A stretch of DNA of 41,118 nt from NCBI GenBank assembly GCA_016875315.1, contig VGRQ01000003.1, positions 1 to 41,118 on the forward strand, in the 5' to 3' direction. This stretch comes from Deltaproteobacteria bacterium (lineage in GTDB: Bacteria > Myxococcota_A > UBA796 > SXON01). Position numbers and translations under genes: made by a program. Positions 25,753-35,158 of the stretch are shown here, piece after piece (position 1 is the stretch's first letter; each line of letters begins with the position of its first letter). The notes below the pieces were generated by a model. The model did not search any database. It was not told the DNA's origin and saw nothing but the letters and a program-made list of their open reading frames with translations.

Positions 25753-27580
25753 GCAACTCCACCGCCGGGGCGAGTACCTTCCCCGCAGTGGCCTCCGCTC
25801 GGAGGATCTGGACCGCCTTCTCGGGCGACATCGCGCCCTTGTAGGGACGATCCCCGGCAGTCAGCGCGTCGAAGATGTCGGAGACGGTCATCAGGCGCGC
25901 GCCGTAGGGGATCGCCTCGCCCTTGAGCCGCCGCGGGTAGCCCGTCCCGTCGAGCTTCTCGTGGTGCGCGTAGGCCAGCGACGGGACGTTGCGCAGCTCG
26001 CGAGTCCAGGGGATCACCCGGAGGAAGCGGTAGGTGTGCTCCACGTGCCGCTCGATCTCGAAGCGCTCCTCCGGGTCGAGCGTGCCCACCGGGATGCACA
26101 GGCGACGCACCTCGCGAGCGTGCAGCACCGGCTCGGCCTCGGCGAGCTTCCAACGCTCCGCCACCGCCCGGATCGCGACCCCTTCCGCTTCGCCCACCCG
26201 CCCGATGCGGTTGAGCCTGCGCACCAGCGTGAGATCTTCCTGGAGCTGCGCGAGCCGCGGCGGCAGCATCGCATCGGCGGTGTTCTCCCTGATCGCCTCG
26301 AGGGTGGCCTGGAGTGACGCGATGCGAAAACGTTGCTCGATCTGCGCCAGCTCCCAGGGGTAGAGCCGTCCCGCCTTGAGCAGCACCTCCTCGCGCACGC
26401 CGACCTTGCCAAAGTCGTGGAGGATCGCCGCGTAGTGCAGCTCGGTGAGCTCGCGCGGCGTGAATCGCACCTCGGCAAAGGGCGGGTCGTCGGCCTCGGT
26501 GACCTCGCGGGCGAGCATCTCGGTGAGCTGCGCCACCCGGTAGCTATGGCCACCCGTGGAGGGGTCGCGCGCCTCGATCGCGGTGACCGCCGCCTCGACG
26601 AAGCCGTCGAACAGGGTGGTGATCTCGCGGTAGAGCCGGTAGTTCTCCAGCGTCACCGCGGCCTGGCTGGCCACCGAGCGCGCCATCGCGAGGTGACGCT
26701 CGCCGAAGGGGGTCACCCGGTCGAAGCTCGCGAGCGGGAGCCCGGCCACCGCCTTGTGGTTGACGAAGAGCAGTACGCCGATGACGCGCCCGTCGCGGTC
26801 CATCAGGGGGACCAGGAGGGCGGAGCGCGTCTGGTAGCCGGTGGCGGCATCGAAGCTGCCCGTGGGCTTGTATGGCACGTCGGGCGGCAGCAGTCGCAAG
26901 TCAGGAATGTTCAGGGGGATGGCGCGATTGGCGACGAAACCGATGAGGCTGTGGTCGTCGACGGGCAGCGTGGTGCGGGCGGCGAAGTACGGGACGGTGT
27001 CGTTCTGCGCGGCGGCGAAGCGGATGGTGCGGGCGCTGCGCGCCCCGCCGAGCGTGACATCACTACCGATGGAGGCCTCGTCGATCAGGTAGATGCTCGC
27101 GCCGTCGGCACGCAGGGCTCGCCGCGCGTGGGTGAGCAGCTCGTCGAGGAGCTGCGTGCGGTCGGTGATGGCGGAGAGGGCGTAGCCGATCTGGTTGAGA
27201 ACGAAGATCGTCTCGCGCTCCGACTCGGCGCGGGCGCGCAGGAGCTCGTTCTCGACAAGGTTGCGCATCGCCCGCGGCAGGCGCTCCTCCACCTCGTCGA
27301 GCGCGATCACGTCCCAGGCCGCGAAGGCCGGGTCGTCGCTGATGACGATGCAGCGGCTATTGAGCCGAGGCGCGCCGGTGGCCCGCGACATGTCCACCAC
27401 CACCACCCGCACCGCGATGTCGGCCGAGATCGGGCTGTCGGGGCGGCACAAGGTGGCGCCGAGGCCCGCGGCCACCCGCGCGACGATGCCGGCGAAGGCT
27501 GAATTCGGCGGCATGAGCGCGACCTCGACGCTCGGGGTCTCGTTCATGCTCGACGTGATTTCCCGGCCAAGCCCCGCCAT
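25706..27580 (-). CDS. GAF domain plus HD-GYP phosphodiesterase with enlarged HD-GYP domain
   Basis: LHDFGKVGVREEVLLKAG; HHEKLDGTGYPRRLKGEAIPYGARLMTVSDIFDALTAGDRPYKGAMSPEKA; GAF-like LLDELLTHARRALRADGASIYLID. Confidence 0.9.
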   Translation of the reverse strand: MAGLGREITSSMNETPSVEVALMPPNSAFAGIVARVAAGLGATLCRPDSPISADIAVRVVVVDMSRATGAPRLNSRCIVISDDPAFAAWDVIALDEVEERLPRAMRNLVENELLRARAESERETIFVLNQIGYALSAITDRTQLLDELLTHARRALRADGASIYLIDEASIGSDVTLGGARSARTIRFAAAQNDTVPYFAARTTLPVDDHSLIGFVANRAIPLNIPDLRLLPPDVPYKPTGSFDAATGYQTRSALLVPLMDRDGRVIGVLLFVNHKAVAGLPLASFDRVTPFGERHLAMARSVASQAAVTLENYRLYREITTLFDGFVEAAVTAIEARDPSTGGHSYRVAQLTEMLAREVTEADDPPFAEVRFTPRELTELHYAAILHDFGKVGVREEVLLKAGRLYPWELAQIEQRFRIASLQATLEAIRENTADAMLPPRLAQLQEDLTLVRRLNRIGRVGEAEGVAIRAVAERWKLAEAEPVLHAREVRRLCIPVGTLDPEERFEIERHVEHTYRFLRVIPWTRELRNVPSLAYAHHEKLDGTGYPRRLKGEAIPYGARLMTVSDIFDALTAGDRPYKGAMSPEKAVQILRAEATAGKVLAPAVELLNAKRLWTRVVEPAG

Positions 27581-27706
27581 GGCGTCAATCTAGTCTGTGC
27601 CCGGCCTTCCCGTCTGGCCCTTCGCGAACTCCGTCGTCACCCGCGCGGTCTCGGGGAGGCGTTCGGCGGCGTGCGCCCGGGGGGTCGAGGTCGATACACT
27701 AGGCCG

Positions 27707-28210
27707 ATGTTGTTTCTGGCCTTGCTCGCCTGCGAGCCGATGCCCTCCTCGGGCGAGATCTTCGCGCCGGTGAAGGTGGAGGCTGCGAAGCCCACCGGGC
27801 CCGACCAGCGTTTCGCGGAGCTCGACGAGCCGCGCTTCAAGATCTCCAGCGAGGAGATGGCCTCGGGCACGATGCCCGCACCCGCGCCGGCAGAGGGCGA
27901 GCCCTCCGCCGCCGACGCCGCCCTCGGCTCGCCCGCCCCCGTCCCCGCGGCCGCGGCGCCGGTCGGCCTGCCCTCGCCAACCAGTTTCCCGGTCCGGCTG
28001 GTCTCGACGATCGTGTCGGCGCAGCCCCCGCGCGCGGTGGTTGGCCTGCCGTCGGGCGAGGAAGTCGTGGTCTCGCCCGGGTCGGTGCTCGCCGCCGAGG
28101 GCCTCGTCGTGATGGCGGTGATGGACGGCCGCGTGCAGCTCGCGAAGATCAAGCCGCAGGGCGATCACGCCGCCATCGAGTCGATCGAGATCAGCGCGCA
28201 GTACCCCTGA
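27707..28210 (+). CDS. Short-signal lipoprotein with C-terminal PilP/GspC-like fold (tentative)
   Basis: MLFLALLAC lipobox; PVRLVSTIVSAQPPRAVVGLPSGEEVVVSPGSVLAAEGLVVMAVMDGRVQLAKI. Confidence 0.6.
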   Translation: MLFLALLACEPMPSSGEIFAPVKVEAAKPTGPDQRFAELDEPRFKISSEEMASGTMPAPAPAEGEPSAADAALGSPAPVPAAAAPVGLPSPTSFPVRLVSTIVSAQPPRAVVGLPSGEEVVVSPGSVLAAEGLVVMAVMDGRVQLAKIKPQGDHAAIESIEISAQYP

Positions 28211-28949
28211 AGCGCCAGTAGATCGCCGCGCCCACCGTCACCAGCACGGCCGACGTGGCCTGCGCGTTGGTGGCGAGCCCGCCGAGCACGTAGCCGCGGG
28301 CGGGATCGCCGCGGAGCAGCTCGTTGAGGAACCTCGCCACGGGGTAGGTCAAGAGCAGCAAGGCGAATCGCTGTCCCGTGAAGGCACGGGGGCGGAAATG
28401 CAGGAAGGCCGCGATGAAGAGGCAGTAGATCGTCTCGTAGATCTGCGTGGGGTGGAGCGGCACCCCGGCGGGGGCGATGCGCGAGCCCTCGGGGAAGGTC
28501 ACCGCCCAGGGCACCGAGGTGGGGGCGCCGTAGCAGCAACCGGCACCGAGACAGCCCAGGCGGCCGAGCGCCAGGCCCACCGGCAACCAGGGCGAGAGGA
28601 GGTCGAGCATCGCCAGCGGCGAGAGGCCGCGCCGCTTGCAGAAGGCCACGATGCCGAGCACGCTCGCGACGAAGCCCCCGTAGTACACCAGGCCGCCGTC
28701 GTTCACGCGCGGGATGGCCGCGAGGTCGTGGCTGAAGTCGGCCCAGTGGGTCCGCACGAACTCCAGTCGTCCCCCGAGCACCGCCATCGCGAAGATGACG
28801 TGTACCACGCTCCAGGTGTCGTCGGGGTCGATGCCCTCGCGCCGGGACGACCACGCCGCGCCCAGCGCCGCCACGAACACGCCGCCTCCGAACAGCACGC
28901 CGTAGGTGTGGAACGTCACCCCGCCGAGCTGGAAAAGCTCGGGAAACAT
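28191..28949 (-). CDS. lgt: Prolipoprotein diacylglyceryl transferase
   Basis: HTYGVLFGGGVFVAA; GLVYYGGFVASVLGIVAFCKRRGLSPLAMLDLLSPWLPVGLALGRLGCLGAGCCYG; HPTQIYE. Confidence 0.93.
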   Translation of the reverse strand: MFPELFQLGGVTFHTYGVLFGGGVFVAALGAAWSSRREGIDPDDTWSVVHVIFAMAVLGGRLEFVRTHWADFSHDLAAIPRVNDGGLVYYGGFVASVLGIVAFCKRRGLSPLAMLDLLSPWLPVGLALGRLGCLGAGCCYGAPTSVPWAVTFPEGSRIAPAGVPLHPTQIYETIYCLFIAAFLHFRPRAFTGQRFALLLLTYPVARFLNELLRGDPARGYVLGGLATNAQATSAVLVTVGAAIYWRFRGTAR

Positions 28950-29534
28950 CTACTCGAGCGAGGGCGCGGAGGAGCCGGGAGCCTTCACCGCCTCGGCTTC
29001 CTCGGCGGGGCGGTCTTTCTCGTAGAGGAAGCTGATGGCGAAGAGGCCGAGGCCGATGAAGATGCAGCTGTCGGCGATGTTGAAGATCGGCCACACGTGG
29101 CTGTTCAGGGGAGGCAGGTCGCGCAGCCAGGACTTCCCCGGCTCCCAGCCCCACTGCACCTTGATCATGTCGGTGACGGCGCGGAACAGGAGCCGATCGA
29201 TGAAGTTGCCGAGCGCGCCCGACAGGATGAAGCCCATCGCCGCGCCCTGGAGCCGATCGTCGACGCGGAGCTGCTTGTAGCCTTGCCACAGCACCACCAC
29301 CGCCACGCCGGTGAGGGCAAAGAACACGTGGTAGCGGTACTCCCAGTCGTCCATCGCCGAGAACGCTGCGCCGGTGTTCTTGGCGTGAGCGATCGAGAGG
29401 AAGTTCGGGACGATGACCCACTCGTCCTTGTAGGGCGTGAGACTGGCCCGCACGACGAGCTTGCTGAGCTGGTCGAGGACCAGGAACAGGGCGGCGGTGC
29501 CGAGGAAGGCGGAGGTCTTCGGGTGCGGCGACAT
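28950..29534 (-). CDS. lspA: Lipoprotein signal peptidase II
   Basis: LFLVLDQLSKLVV; VPNFLSIAHAKNTGAAFS; GALGNFIDRLLF; WPIFNIADSCIFIG. Confidence 0.95.
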   Translation of the reverse strand: MSPHPKTSAFLGTAALFLVLDQLSKLVVRASLTPYKDEWVIVPNFLSIAHAKNTGAAFSAMDDWEYRYHVFFALTGVAVVVLWQGYKQLRVDDRLQGAAMGFILSGALGNFIDRLLFRAVTDMIKVQWGWEPGKSWLRDLPPLNSHVWPIFNIADSCIFIGLGLFAISFLYEKDRPAEEAEAVKAPGSSAPSLE

Positions 29535-29587
29535 CGGGCGCGACGGTAGCGCGGGCATGCCCCCTCGTCTACGCGCTGCGACCGGCC

Positions 29588-31303
29588 GTGACCAAGGAGG
29601 TTATGAACGGCGGCTCAGTCGGAGACCCGATGCAGCGCGAAGCGATGCCCGTAGACGTTCTGTTCGTGGGGGGCGGGCCGGCCTGCCTCGCGGGCGCCAT
29701 CCGCCTGCTCGACCTGGTCAAGGCGCACAACGAGTCCGGCGCCGAGCCGAAGTTGCCCGAGCTCACCATCGCCCTGCTCGACAAGGGCAGCGAGATCGGG
29801 AGCCACGCGATCTCCGGCGCGGTGCTCGACCCCCGCGCCCTCGGCGAGCTGATCCCCGACTGGAAGTCGCAAGACCCCTACTTCGTCGAGCGCCACGTGG
29901 AGAAGGAGACCTTCCTCGTGCTCACGCCGAGGCACGCCGTGCCCGCGCCGATGATGCCGCCCGGCATGGAAGACCACGGCCAGCCCATCATCTCCATCGC
30001 CAAGTTCCAGAAGTGGCTGGCGGCGCAAGCGGAGGCGCGGGGGATCATGCTCTTCGCCGGCTTCGCGGGCACGCAGTTGCTCTACGAGGACGGCCGCGTG
30101 GCGGGGGTGCGCACCGGCGACAAGGGCATCGGCCCCGACGGCCAGCCCAAGCCCAACTTCGAGCCGGGCATCGACATCCAGGCCAAGGTGACCATCCTCG
30201 GCGAGGGCCCGCGCGGCACCCTCGCGCGGCAGCTCATCAACCACTTCCGCCTCGACGCCGACAGCCAGCCGATCGTCTACGAGATCGGCGTCAAGGAGGT
30301 GATCGAGATGCCCCCGGGCACCGTCACCCAGGGCGAGGTGACGCTCACCTTCGGCTACCCGCTCGATCTCAACACCTTCGGCGGCGCGTTCATCTACAGC
30401 CTCGCGGGCGATCGCTACGCCGTGGGCATGATGGTAGGTCTCGATGCGAAAGACCCGGCGATGGACGCGCACTACCTCCTGCAGAAGTTCAAGGCGCACC
30501 CCGCCATTCGCGCCAAGCTCGGCAAGGGCAAGGTGGTGAAGTACGGCGCCAAGGCGGTCACCGTGGGCGGCTGGCCCTCGATCCCCAGGCTCTACGCCCC
30601 CGGCGCGATGATCGTGGGCGACAGCGCCTCGTTCCTCAACCCGATGCGCATCAAGGGCATCCACCTGTCGATGAAGTCGGGCATGCTCGCCGCGGAAACG
30701 GCCTTCGAGGCGCTCAAGCGCGGCGAGGCCAGCGAAGACGTGCTCAAGGCCTACAAGGCGGCCGTCGACGCGAGCTGGATCCGGGAGGAGATGGAGCCGG
30801 CGAAGAACTTCCACCCCGCGATGGAGAAGGGCGTGATCGGCGGCATGGCCGCCGTCGGCATGTCGCTGGTGTTTGGACCGGGCGAGCAGAAGCCCTTCCA
30901 CGCCGACTACGAGCACGTGCACAAGAACGCGGCGGTGCGCGGGCAGCACGCCTACCCGGCGCGCGACGACATCGAGTACGACGGCACCTACATCGTCGAC
31001 AAGCTCACCGACGTGTACCACTCCGGTACCAAGCACGAGGAGAAGCAGCCGGCCCACCTCCACGTGGTCGACACCAACCTCTGCGCCACCCAGTGCGCCG
31101 AGGAGTACGGCAATCCTTGCACCCGCTTTTGCCCCGCCCAGGTGTACAACATGCACTTCAGCGAGACGACCAAGCGCAACGAGCTGCAGATCGACTTCAG
31201 CAACTGCGTGCATTGCAAGACCTGCGACATCCGCGACCCCTACCAGGTGATCACCTGGGTGCCGCCGGAGGGCGGGCAAGGGCCGGAGTACGGGATTCTC
31301 TAG
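29588..31303 (+). CDS. Electron transfer flavoprotein-ubiquinone oxidoreductase (start may be ATG 29630)
   Basis: PVDVLFVGGGPACLAGAIRLL; GHHG-type FAD region; C-terminal 4Fe-4S motif NCVHCKTCDIRDPYQVITWVPPEGGQGPEY. Confidence 0.94.
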   Translation: MTKEVMNGGSVGDPMQREAMPVDVLFVGGGPACLAGAIRLLDLVKAHNESGAEPKLPELTIALLDKGSEIGSHAISGAVLDPRALGELIPDWKSQDPYFVERHVEKETFLVLTPRHAVPAPMMPPGMEDHGQPIISIAKFQKWLAAQAEARGIMLFAGFAGTQLLYEDGRVAGVRTGDKGIGPDGQPKPNFEPGIDIQAKVTILGEGPRGTLARQLINHFRLDADSQPIVYEIGVKEVIEMPPGTVTQGEVTLTFGYPLDLNTFGGAFIYSLAGDRYAVGMMVGLDAKDPAMDAHYLLQKFKAHPAIRAKLGKGKVVKYGAKAVTVGGWPSIPRLYAPGAMIVGDSASFLNPMRIKGIHLSMKSGMLAAETAFEALKRGEASEDVLKAYKAAVDASWIREEMEPAKNFHPAMEKGVIGGMAAVGMSLVFGPGEQKPFHADYEHVHKNAAVRGQHAYPARDDIEYDGTYIVDKLTDVYHSGTKHEEKQPAHLHVVDTNLCATQCAEEYGNPCTRFCPAQVYNMHFSETTKRNELQIDFSNCVHCKTCDIRDPYQVITWVPPEGGQGPEYGIL

Positions 31304-31935
31304 GGGACGGTGACGATCACGGCGGCGGGGCCGGCCGGCGGCTGCGCGTCGACGGCGAGCTTGGCCGCCTCGGCCACGCAGTGCGCCCGCGACTCGTTCT
31401 CGCTGGTGCCGTCGCTCGCCCAGGTGGTGCCGTCGGCGTCGACGACCACGGCGACGGCGATCGGCTCCTCCTGGGGCCACGCGTCGAGACACCGCCTCAC
31501 CGATGGGTCGGCCGCGGCGGCCTCGTCGAGCGCGGCGTCGCGGCGCACCGGCTCGCCGGGGACGGTGAAGTGCCACCGGTACTGCCCGGTGTCGAGATCG
31601 ACGGTGGCCGAGGAGAGGCAGCCGGAGGTCGGCAGGCTCAGGGTGTGTGCGCCCGACTCGTCGCGGAAGTGGAACTCGCGAAACACCACGCCGTCGCCCT
31701 CGCGGAGGATGAACTCGGTGTGTACCCGCTGTCCCGCGCTCTCCGGGCGCATCGCCCGCTCGATGATGGTGCAGTAGCGCAAGCGCTTCGCTCCCCAGGG
31801 CGGCTTCGCGAGCGTCACGAAGCCGTCGGCGTCGACCTCCACCGCGGGGCGGGGCGCCGGCGCCTCCCGCGTGAACCACCAGGCTGCCCCGCCGGCGAGC
31901 GCCAGCACGAGGAGGGCGACGAGGGCTCGTTTCAC
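31300..31935 (-). CDS. Membrane-anchored periplasmic protein of unknown function
   Basis: GTG start; MKRALVALLVLALAGGAAWWFTREAPAP anchor; 4-bp tail-to-tail overlap with the ETF-QO gene. Confidence 0.65.
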   Translation of the reverse strand: MKRALVALLVLALAGGAAWWFTREAPAPRPAVEVDADGFVTLAKPPWGAKRLRYCTIIERAMRPESAGQRVHTEFILREGDGVVFREFHFRDESGAHTLSLPTSGCLSSATVDLDTGQYRWHFTVPGEPVRRDAALDEAAAADPSVRRCLDAWPQEEPIAVAVVVDADGTTWASDGTSENESRAHCVAEAAKLAVDAQPPAGPAAVIVTVP

Positions 31936-32003
31936 CGCGCCCGTCTAGCCTGTCGCGTGCCGCGGGGGGCCGGGGTGGCAGGCGCCGCGAGCCGCAGCAT
32001 CGG

Positions 32004-32759
32004 CTACAGGCCCTGGGAAATTTCTCTCTGGGTTAGCCTGATTTGGGACTGCTCGTGGATCGCCCAGCCCCCGATGACTGCCGTGCCGGCGCCCAGGAGC
32101 AGGCCGATGGCGCGCGCGCGGTGGCGCTTGGCCTCGAGTCGCTCCGGCGGGAGCTGCGCGTTCACCGCGGCGGGTGCTGGCCCCCAGGGCAGCGCGGTGC
32201 CGAGCTCCAGCATGGCCAGCGCGGCCACCGGCGGCTCGGAGGACACGCGGCCACAGCACACGTCGGCGGTCACGCCCAGCTCCGCGCCGAGCAGCAGCCC
32301 GGGATGCCCCACCCACCGTCCCCAGATGAAGCCACTGGCGCGCGCGCGGGCCAGGTCCTGTCGCGACTCGTCCGCCAGCGTGTAGTGCAGGATGCCCGCG
32401 TCGAGCCGGACGCCCGGTCCCCAGCCCTCCATCCCGTCGGCCGCGACGTTGAAGGAATAGCCCAGCTCGGGGGCCCAGTAGGCCTCGCGGACGACCCACT
32501 CGTTGTCTACGTGGTCGCCTTCCACCACCCTGAGAACCTCGTTGGTTTCCATCGTCCAGGTCGCCCCGGCGCTCAGGATCGAGCGCCGCGTGGGCGCCCA
32601 CAGCAGCCGTGGGCTCACGACGCCCTCCGGTTCGGCCCCCGCGCCCACGGTCGCGGCAACGCGATAGTCGTGCTTGTCCCCGGGGAGAGGTAGGTCGGCG
32701 GCGTAGAGGCAGCTGATGAGGAGCATGCCGGAGGAGCAAGCAAGCCCCGTGCCTTTCAA
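32004..32759 (-). CDS. Secreted/membrane protein of unknown function, copy A of duplicated pair
   Basis: Same-length paralog of 34299-35054; N-terminal hydrophobic segment and C-terminal TM AIGLLLGAGTAVIGGWAI. Confidence 0.75.
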   Translation of the reverse strand: MKGTGLACSSGMLLISCLYAADLPLPGDKHDYRVAATVGAGAEPEGVVSPRLLWAPTRRSILSAGATWTMETNEVLRVVEGDHVDNEWVVREAYWAPELGYSFNVAADGMEGWGPGVRLDAGILHYTLADESRQDLARARASGFIWGRWVGHPGLLLGAELGVTADVCCGRVSSEPPVAALAMLELGTALPWGPAPAAVNAQLPPERLEAKRHRARAIGLLLGAGTAVIGGWAIHEQSQIRLTQREISQGL

Positions 32760-32973
32760 GAAATGTAGGTTCTACCGTAAGTAGACGGTTCGTGCTGCGT
32801 AATCCGGGTGGCGGTGGGCCCCCGCGGTGCGCACTTGGCGACGCGGTGAGCGCCGAGATCCTCTTGCCGATGACGCCCGCCGGGGCGCGTGCCGGCCGAG
32901 CCGTCTCCTGCTGCGGGGCGACCATTTCCACGGCCCGGTGCCGGTGGACGGGGCGCATTGGGTGACGACCTCG

Positions 32974-34230
32974 TCACGGGCCGATCGGGTACGACTCGTT
33001 GAAGATCACCCGTTGTCGTGGGTAGTCCGCCATCGGCTCGCCCAGGTCGATGGGCAGGTCGGGCCAGAACTGGCGTAGTTCCTCGTCGAGGCGCACCTGC
33101 GCCATCTCGGCGGCGTTCTTCTCGGTGAGGCGCACGTAGGTCACCGTCACCTCCACGCGCGCCGCGCCGGCGAGCGACAGCCGCGGCGTCCAGGCACGGG
33201 TTTCCGCAGCTTGCAGGCGGTTGTCGGCCAGTTTCCGGGCGGGCCGACCGGTGGTGTCGTCACCCCAGTCCCAGGTCTGGCCGATGCGGAGGAGATCGCT
33301 GGCGAGAGGCGCGCCCTGGGCGTCGATCGCTCGTGCCTCGACGAGCACGTGGCGCTCGGGATCGCCGGTGGGGATGGCGTGACCGGCCCGCGCGTTGACC
33401 AGCCGCACTTCCAGGGGCGCGACGCTCACCGCCACGTCGAGCCCGGGTTGCCAGTCGGCCAGCGACTCGAGGTCGTCGACGTGCTTGGGCAAGCCGCCGC
33501 CGGGCCAGGTGTGCGCGCGCAGCAGCTCGGCCGGGGCGCCGGCGGCCGCGGCTCGCGAGGTGCTGGGCATGTGGCAGTCCACGCACCTGGAGCCGGCCTG
33601 CGGCCCGGCGGCGACCTCCTCGGCGGTGGTGAACCAGCACGGGAAGGTGGGGGTGATCACGATGTTGGCACCGGGGCTGTGGCAGCCCTCGCACACGCCC
33701 TCGAGCGCAGCGGCGTCGTGACGAACCCGGTGCGGAGCGCGACCGCTGCCTCGCGGCCCCACGACCGTCCCCTCGCCGTCGTCGTCGCGACGCACGTGGC
33801 AGGCGGCGCATCCGATGCCCTCGGCCACGCGCGCGGGGTCGAAGGCCGGGTTGGGCGCGGCCTCCACCCGTTCGACCGAGCCTGCGGCGGCGAGGCGCGT
33901 CTCCGGGGTGATCAGCAGCGATCGCTGCGGGGAGGTGGGGGCATGGCAGTTGAGGCAGAGCCATCGCGGCTGGCCCGGCTTCGACATCTCGGCGAGGTAC
34001 TGCACGTCGCGCACCGCGTCGGCGTGGGTGGTGGCCGACCACTCGGCGAGGTGGCCGGGGTGGCAGGCGCCGCAGGTGCTGGCGCGGGTGTCTACCTCGG
34101 TCCCGTCGAGCATCGCGAGGGTGGAGGGCGTGTCGATCGGGGTGGCGAAGCGGTAGTCGCCGATGCGCTCGCCAATGGTGGGCGGCAGTTCCGCGCGGGG
34201 GCCGGTGCAGGCGAGCAGGAGGGCGAGCAC
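32974..34230 (-). CDS. Pentaheme c-type cytochrome lipoprotein (cytochrome c554-like)
   Basis: Five CxxCH: CGACH, CLNCH, CAACH, CEGCH, CVDCH; MLALLLAC lipobox. Confidence 0.9.
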   Translation of the reverse strand: MLALLLACTGPRAELPPTIGERIGDYRFATPIDTPSTLAMLDGTEVDTRASTCGACHPGHLAEWSATTHADAVRDVQYLAEMSKPGQPRWLCLNCHAPTSPQRSLLITPETRLAAAGSVERVEAAPNPAFDPARVAEGIGCAACHVRRDDDGEGTVVGPRGSGRAPHRVRHDAAALEGVCEGCHSPGANIVITPTFPCWFTTAEEVAAGPQAGSRCVDCHMPSTSRAAAAGAPAELLRAHTWPGGGLPKHVDDLESLADWQPGLDVAVSVAPLEVRLVNARAGHAIPTGDPERHVLVEARAIDAQGAPLASDLLRIGQTWDWGDDTTGRPARKLADNRLQAAETRAWTPRLSLAGAARVEVTVTYVRLTEKNAAEMAQVRLDEELRQFWPDLPIDLGEPMADYPRQRVIFNESYPIGP

Positions 34231-34298
34231 GGCGTGGGACTAGCCCGGCGGCGCGGCGGCGGGGGCCGGGTGGTTGGCGCCGCGAGCCGCGGCGGCGA

Positions 34299-35054
34299 CT
34301 AGATGTTGGTGGAGATCTGTCCCAGGGGCAGCGAGAACGTGGACAGCTCGTAGATCGTCCAGCCCACGAAGACGGCCGTGCCGGCGCCCAGGAGCAGGCC
34401 GATGGCGCGCGCCCGGTCGCGCTTGGCCTCGTGTTGCTCCGGCGGGAGCTGCGCGTTCACCGCCGCGGGTGCTGGCCCCCAGGGCAGCGCGGTGCCGACC
34501 TCCAGCATGGCCAGCGCGGCCACCGGCGCCTCGGAAGACACGTGGCCGCAGCACACGTCGGCGCTCACGCCCAGCTCCGCGCCGAGCAGCAGCCCGGGAT
34601 GCCCCACCCACCGGCCCCAGACGAAGCCACTGGCGCGCGCGCGGGCCAGGTCCTGTCGCGAGTCGTCCGCCAGCGTGTAGTGCTGCATGCCCGCGTCGAG
34701 CCGGACGCCCGGTCCCCAGCCCTCCATCCCGTCGGCCGCGACGTTGAAGGAATAGCCCAGCTCGGGGGCCCAGTAGGCGTCGCGGACGACCATCTGCGTG
34801 TCTTCCCGGTCGCCTTCCACCCACCGGAGAGTCTCGCTGGTCTGCATGGTCCAGGTCGCCCCGGCGCTCAGGATCGAGCGCCGCGTGGGCGCCCACAGCA
34901 GCCGTGGGCTCACCACTCCGTCTGGTTCGGCCCCCGCGCCCACGGTCGCGGCAACGCGATAGTCGTGCTTGTCCCCGGGAAGAGGTAGGTCGGCGGCGTA
35001 GACGAAGGTGATGAGAAGCATGCCGGAGGAACAAGCAAGTCCCGTGCCTCTCAA
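34299..35054 (-). CDS. Secreted/membrane protein of unknown function, copy B of duplicated pair
   Basis: 251 aa, collinear with copy A at a constant 2295-bp offset; most of the core identical. Confidence 0.75.
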   Translation of the reverse strand: MRGTGLACSSGMLLITFVYAADLPLPGDKHDYRVAATVGAGAEPDGVVSPRLLWAPTRRSILSAGATWTMQTSETLRWVEGDREDTQMVVRDAYWAPELGYSFNVAADGMEGWGPGVRLDAGMQHYTLADDSRQDLARARASGFVWGRWVGHPGLLLGAELGVSADVCCGHVSSEAPVAALAMLEVGTALPWGPAPAAVNAQLPPEQHEAKRDRARAIGLLLGAGTAVFVGWTIYELSTFSLPLGQISTNI

Positions 35055-35158
35055 GAAATGGCGGTTCTACCGTAAGCAGACGGTTCGTGCTGCGTAATCC
35101 GGGTGGCGGTGGGCACCCGCGGTGCGCACGTGGCTACGCGGTGCCGCGGGGGACGGCC

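Noticed and set aside
29437-32385. 982-aa + ORF and 754-aa - ORF (29615-31879) over the ETF-QO gene
   Set aside because: Shadow frames of the clearly recognisable ETF-QO; low-complexity Arg/Ala/Gly translation
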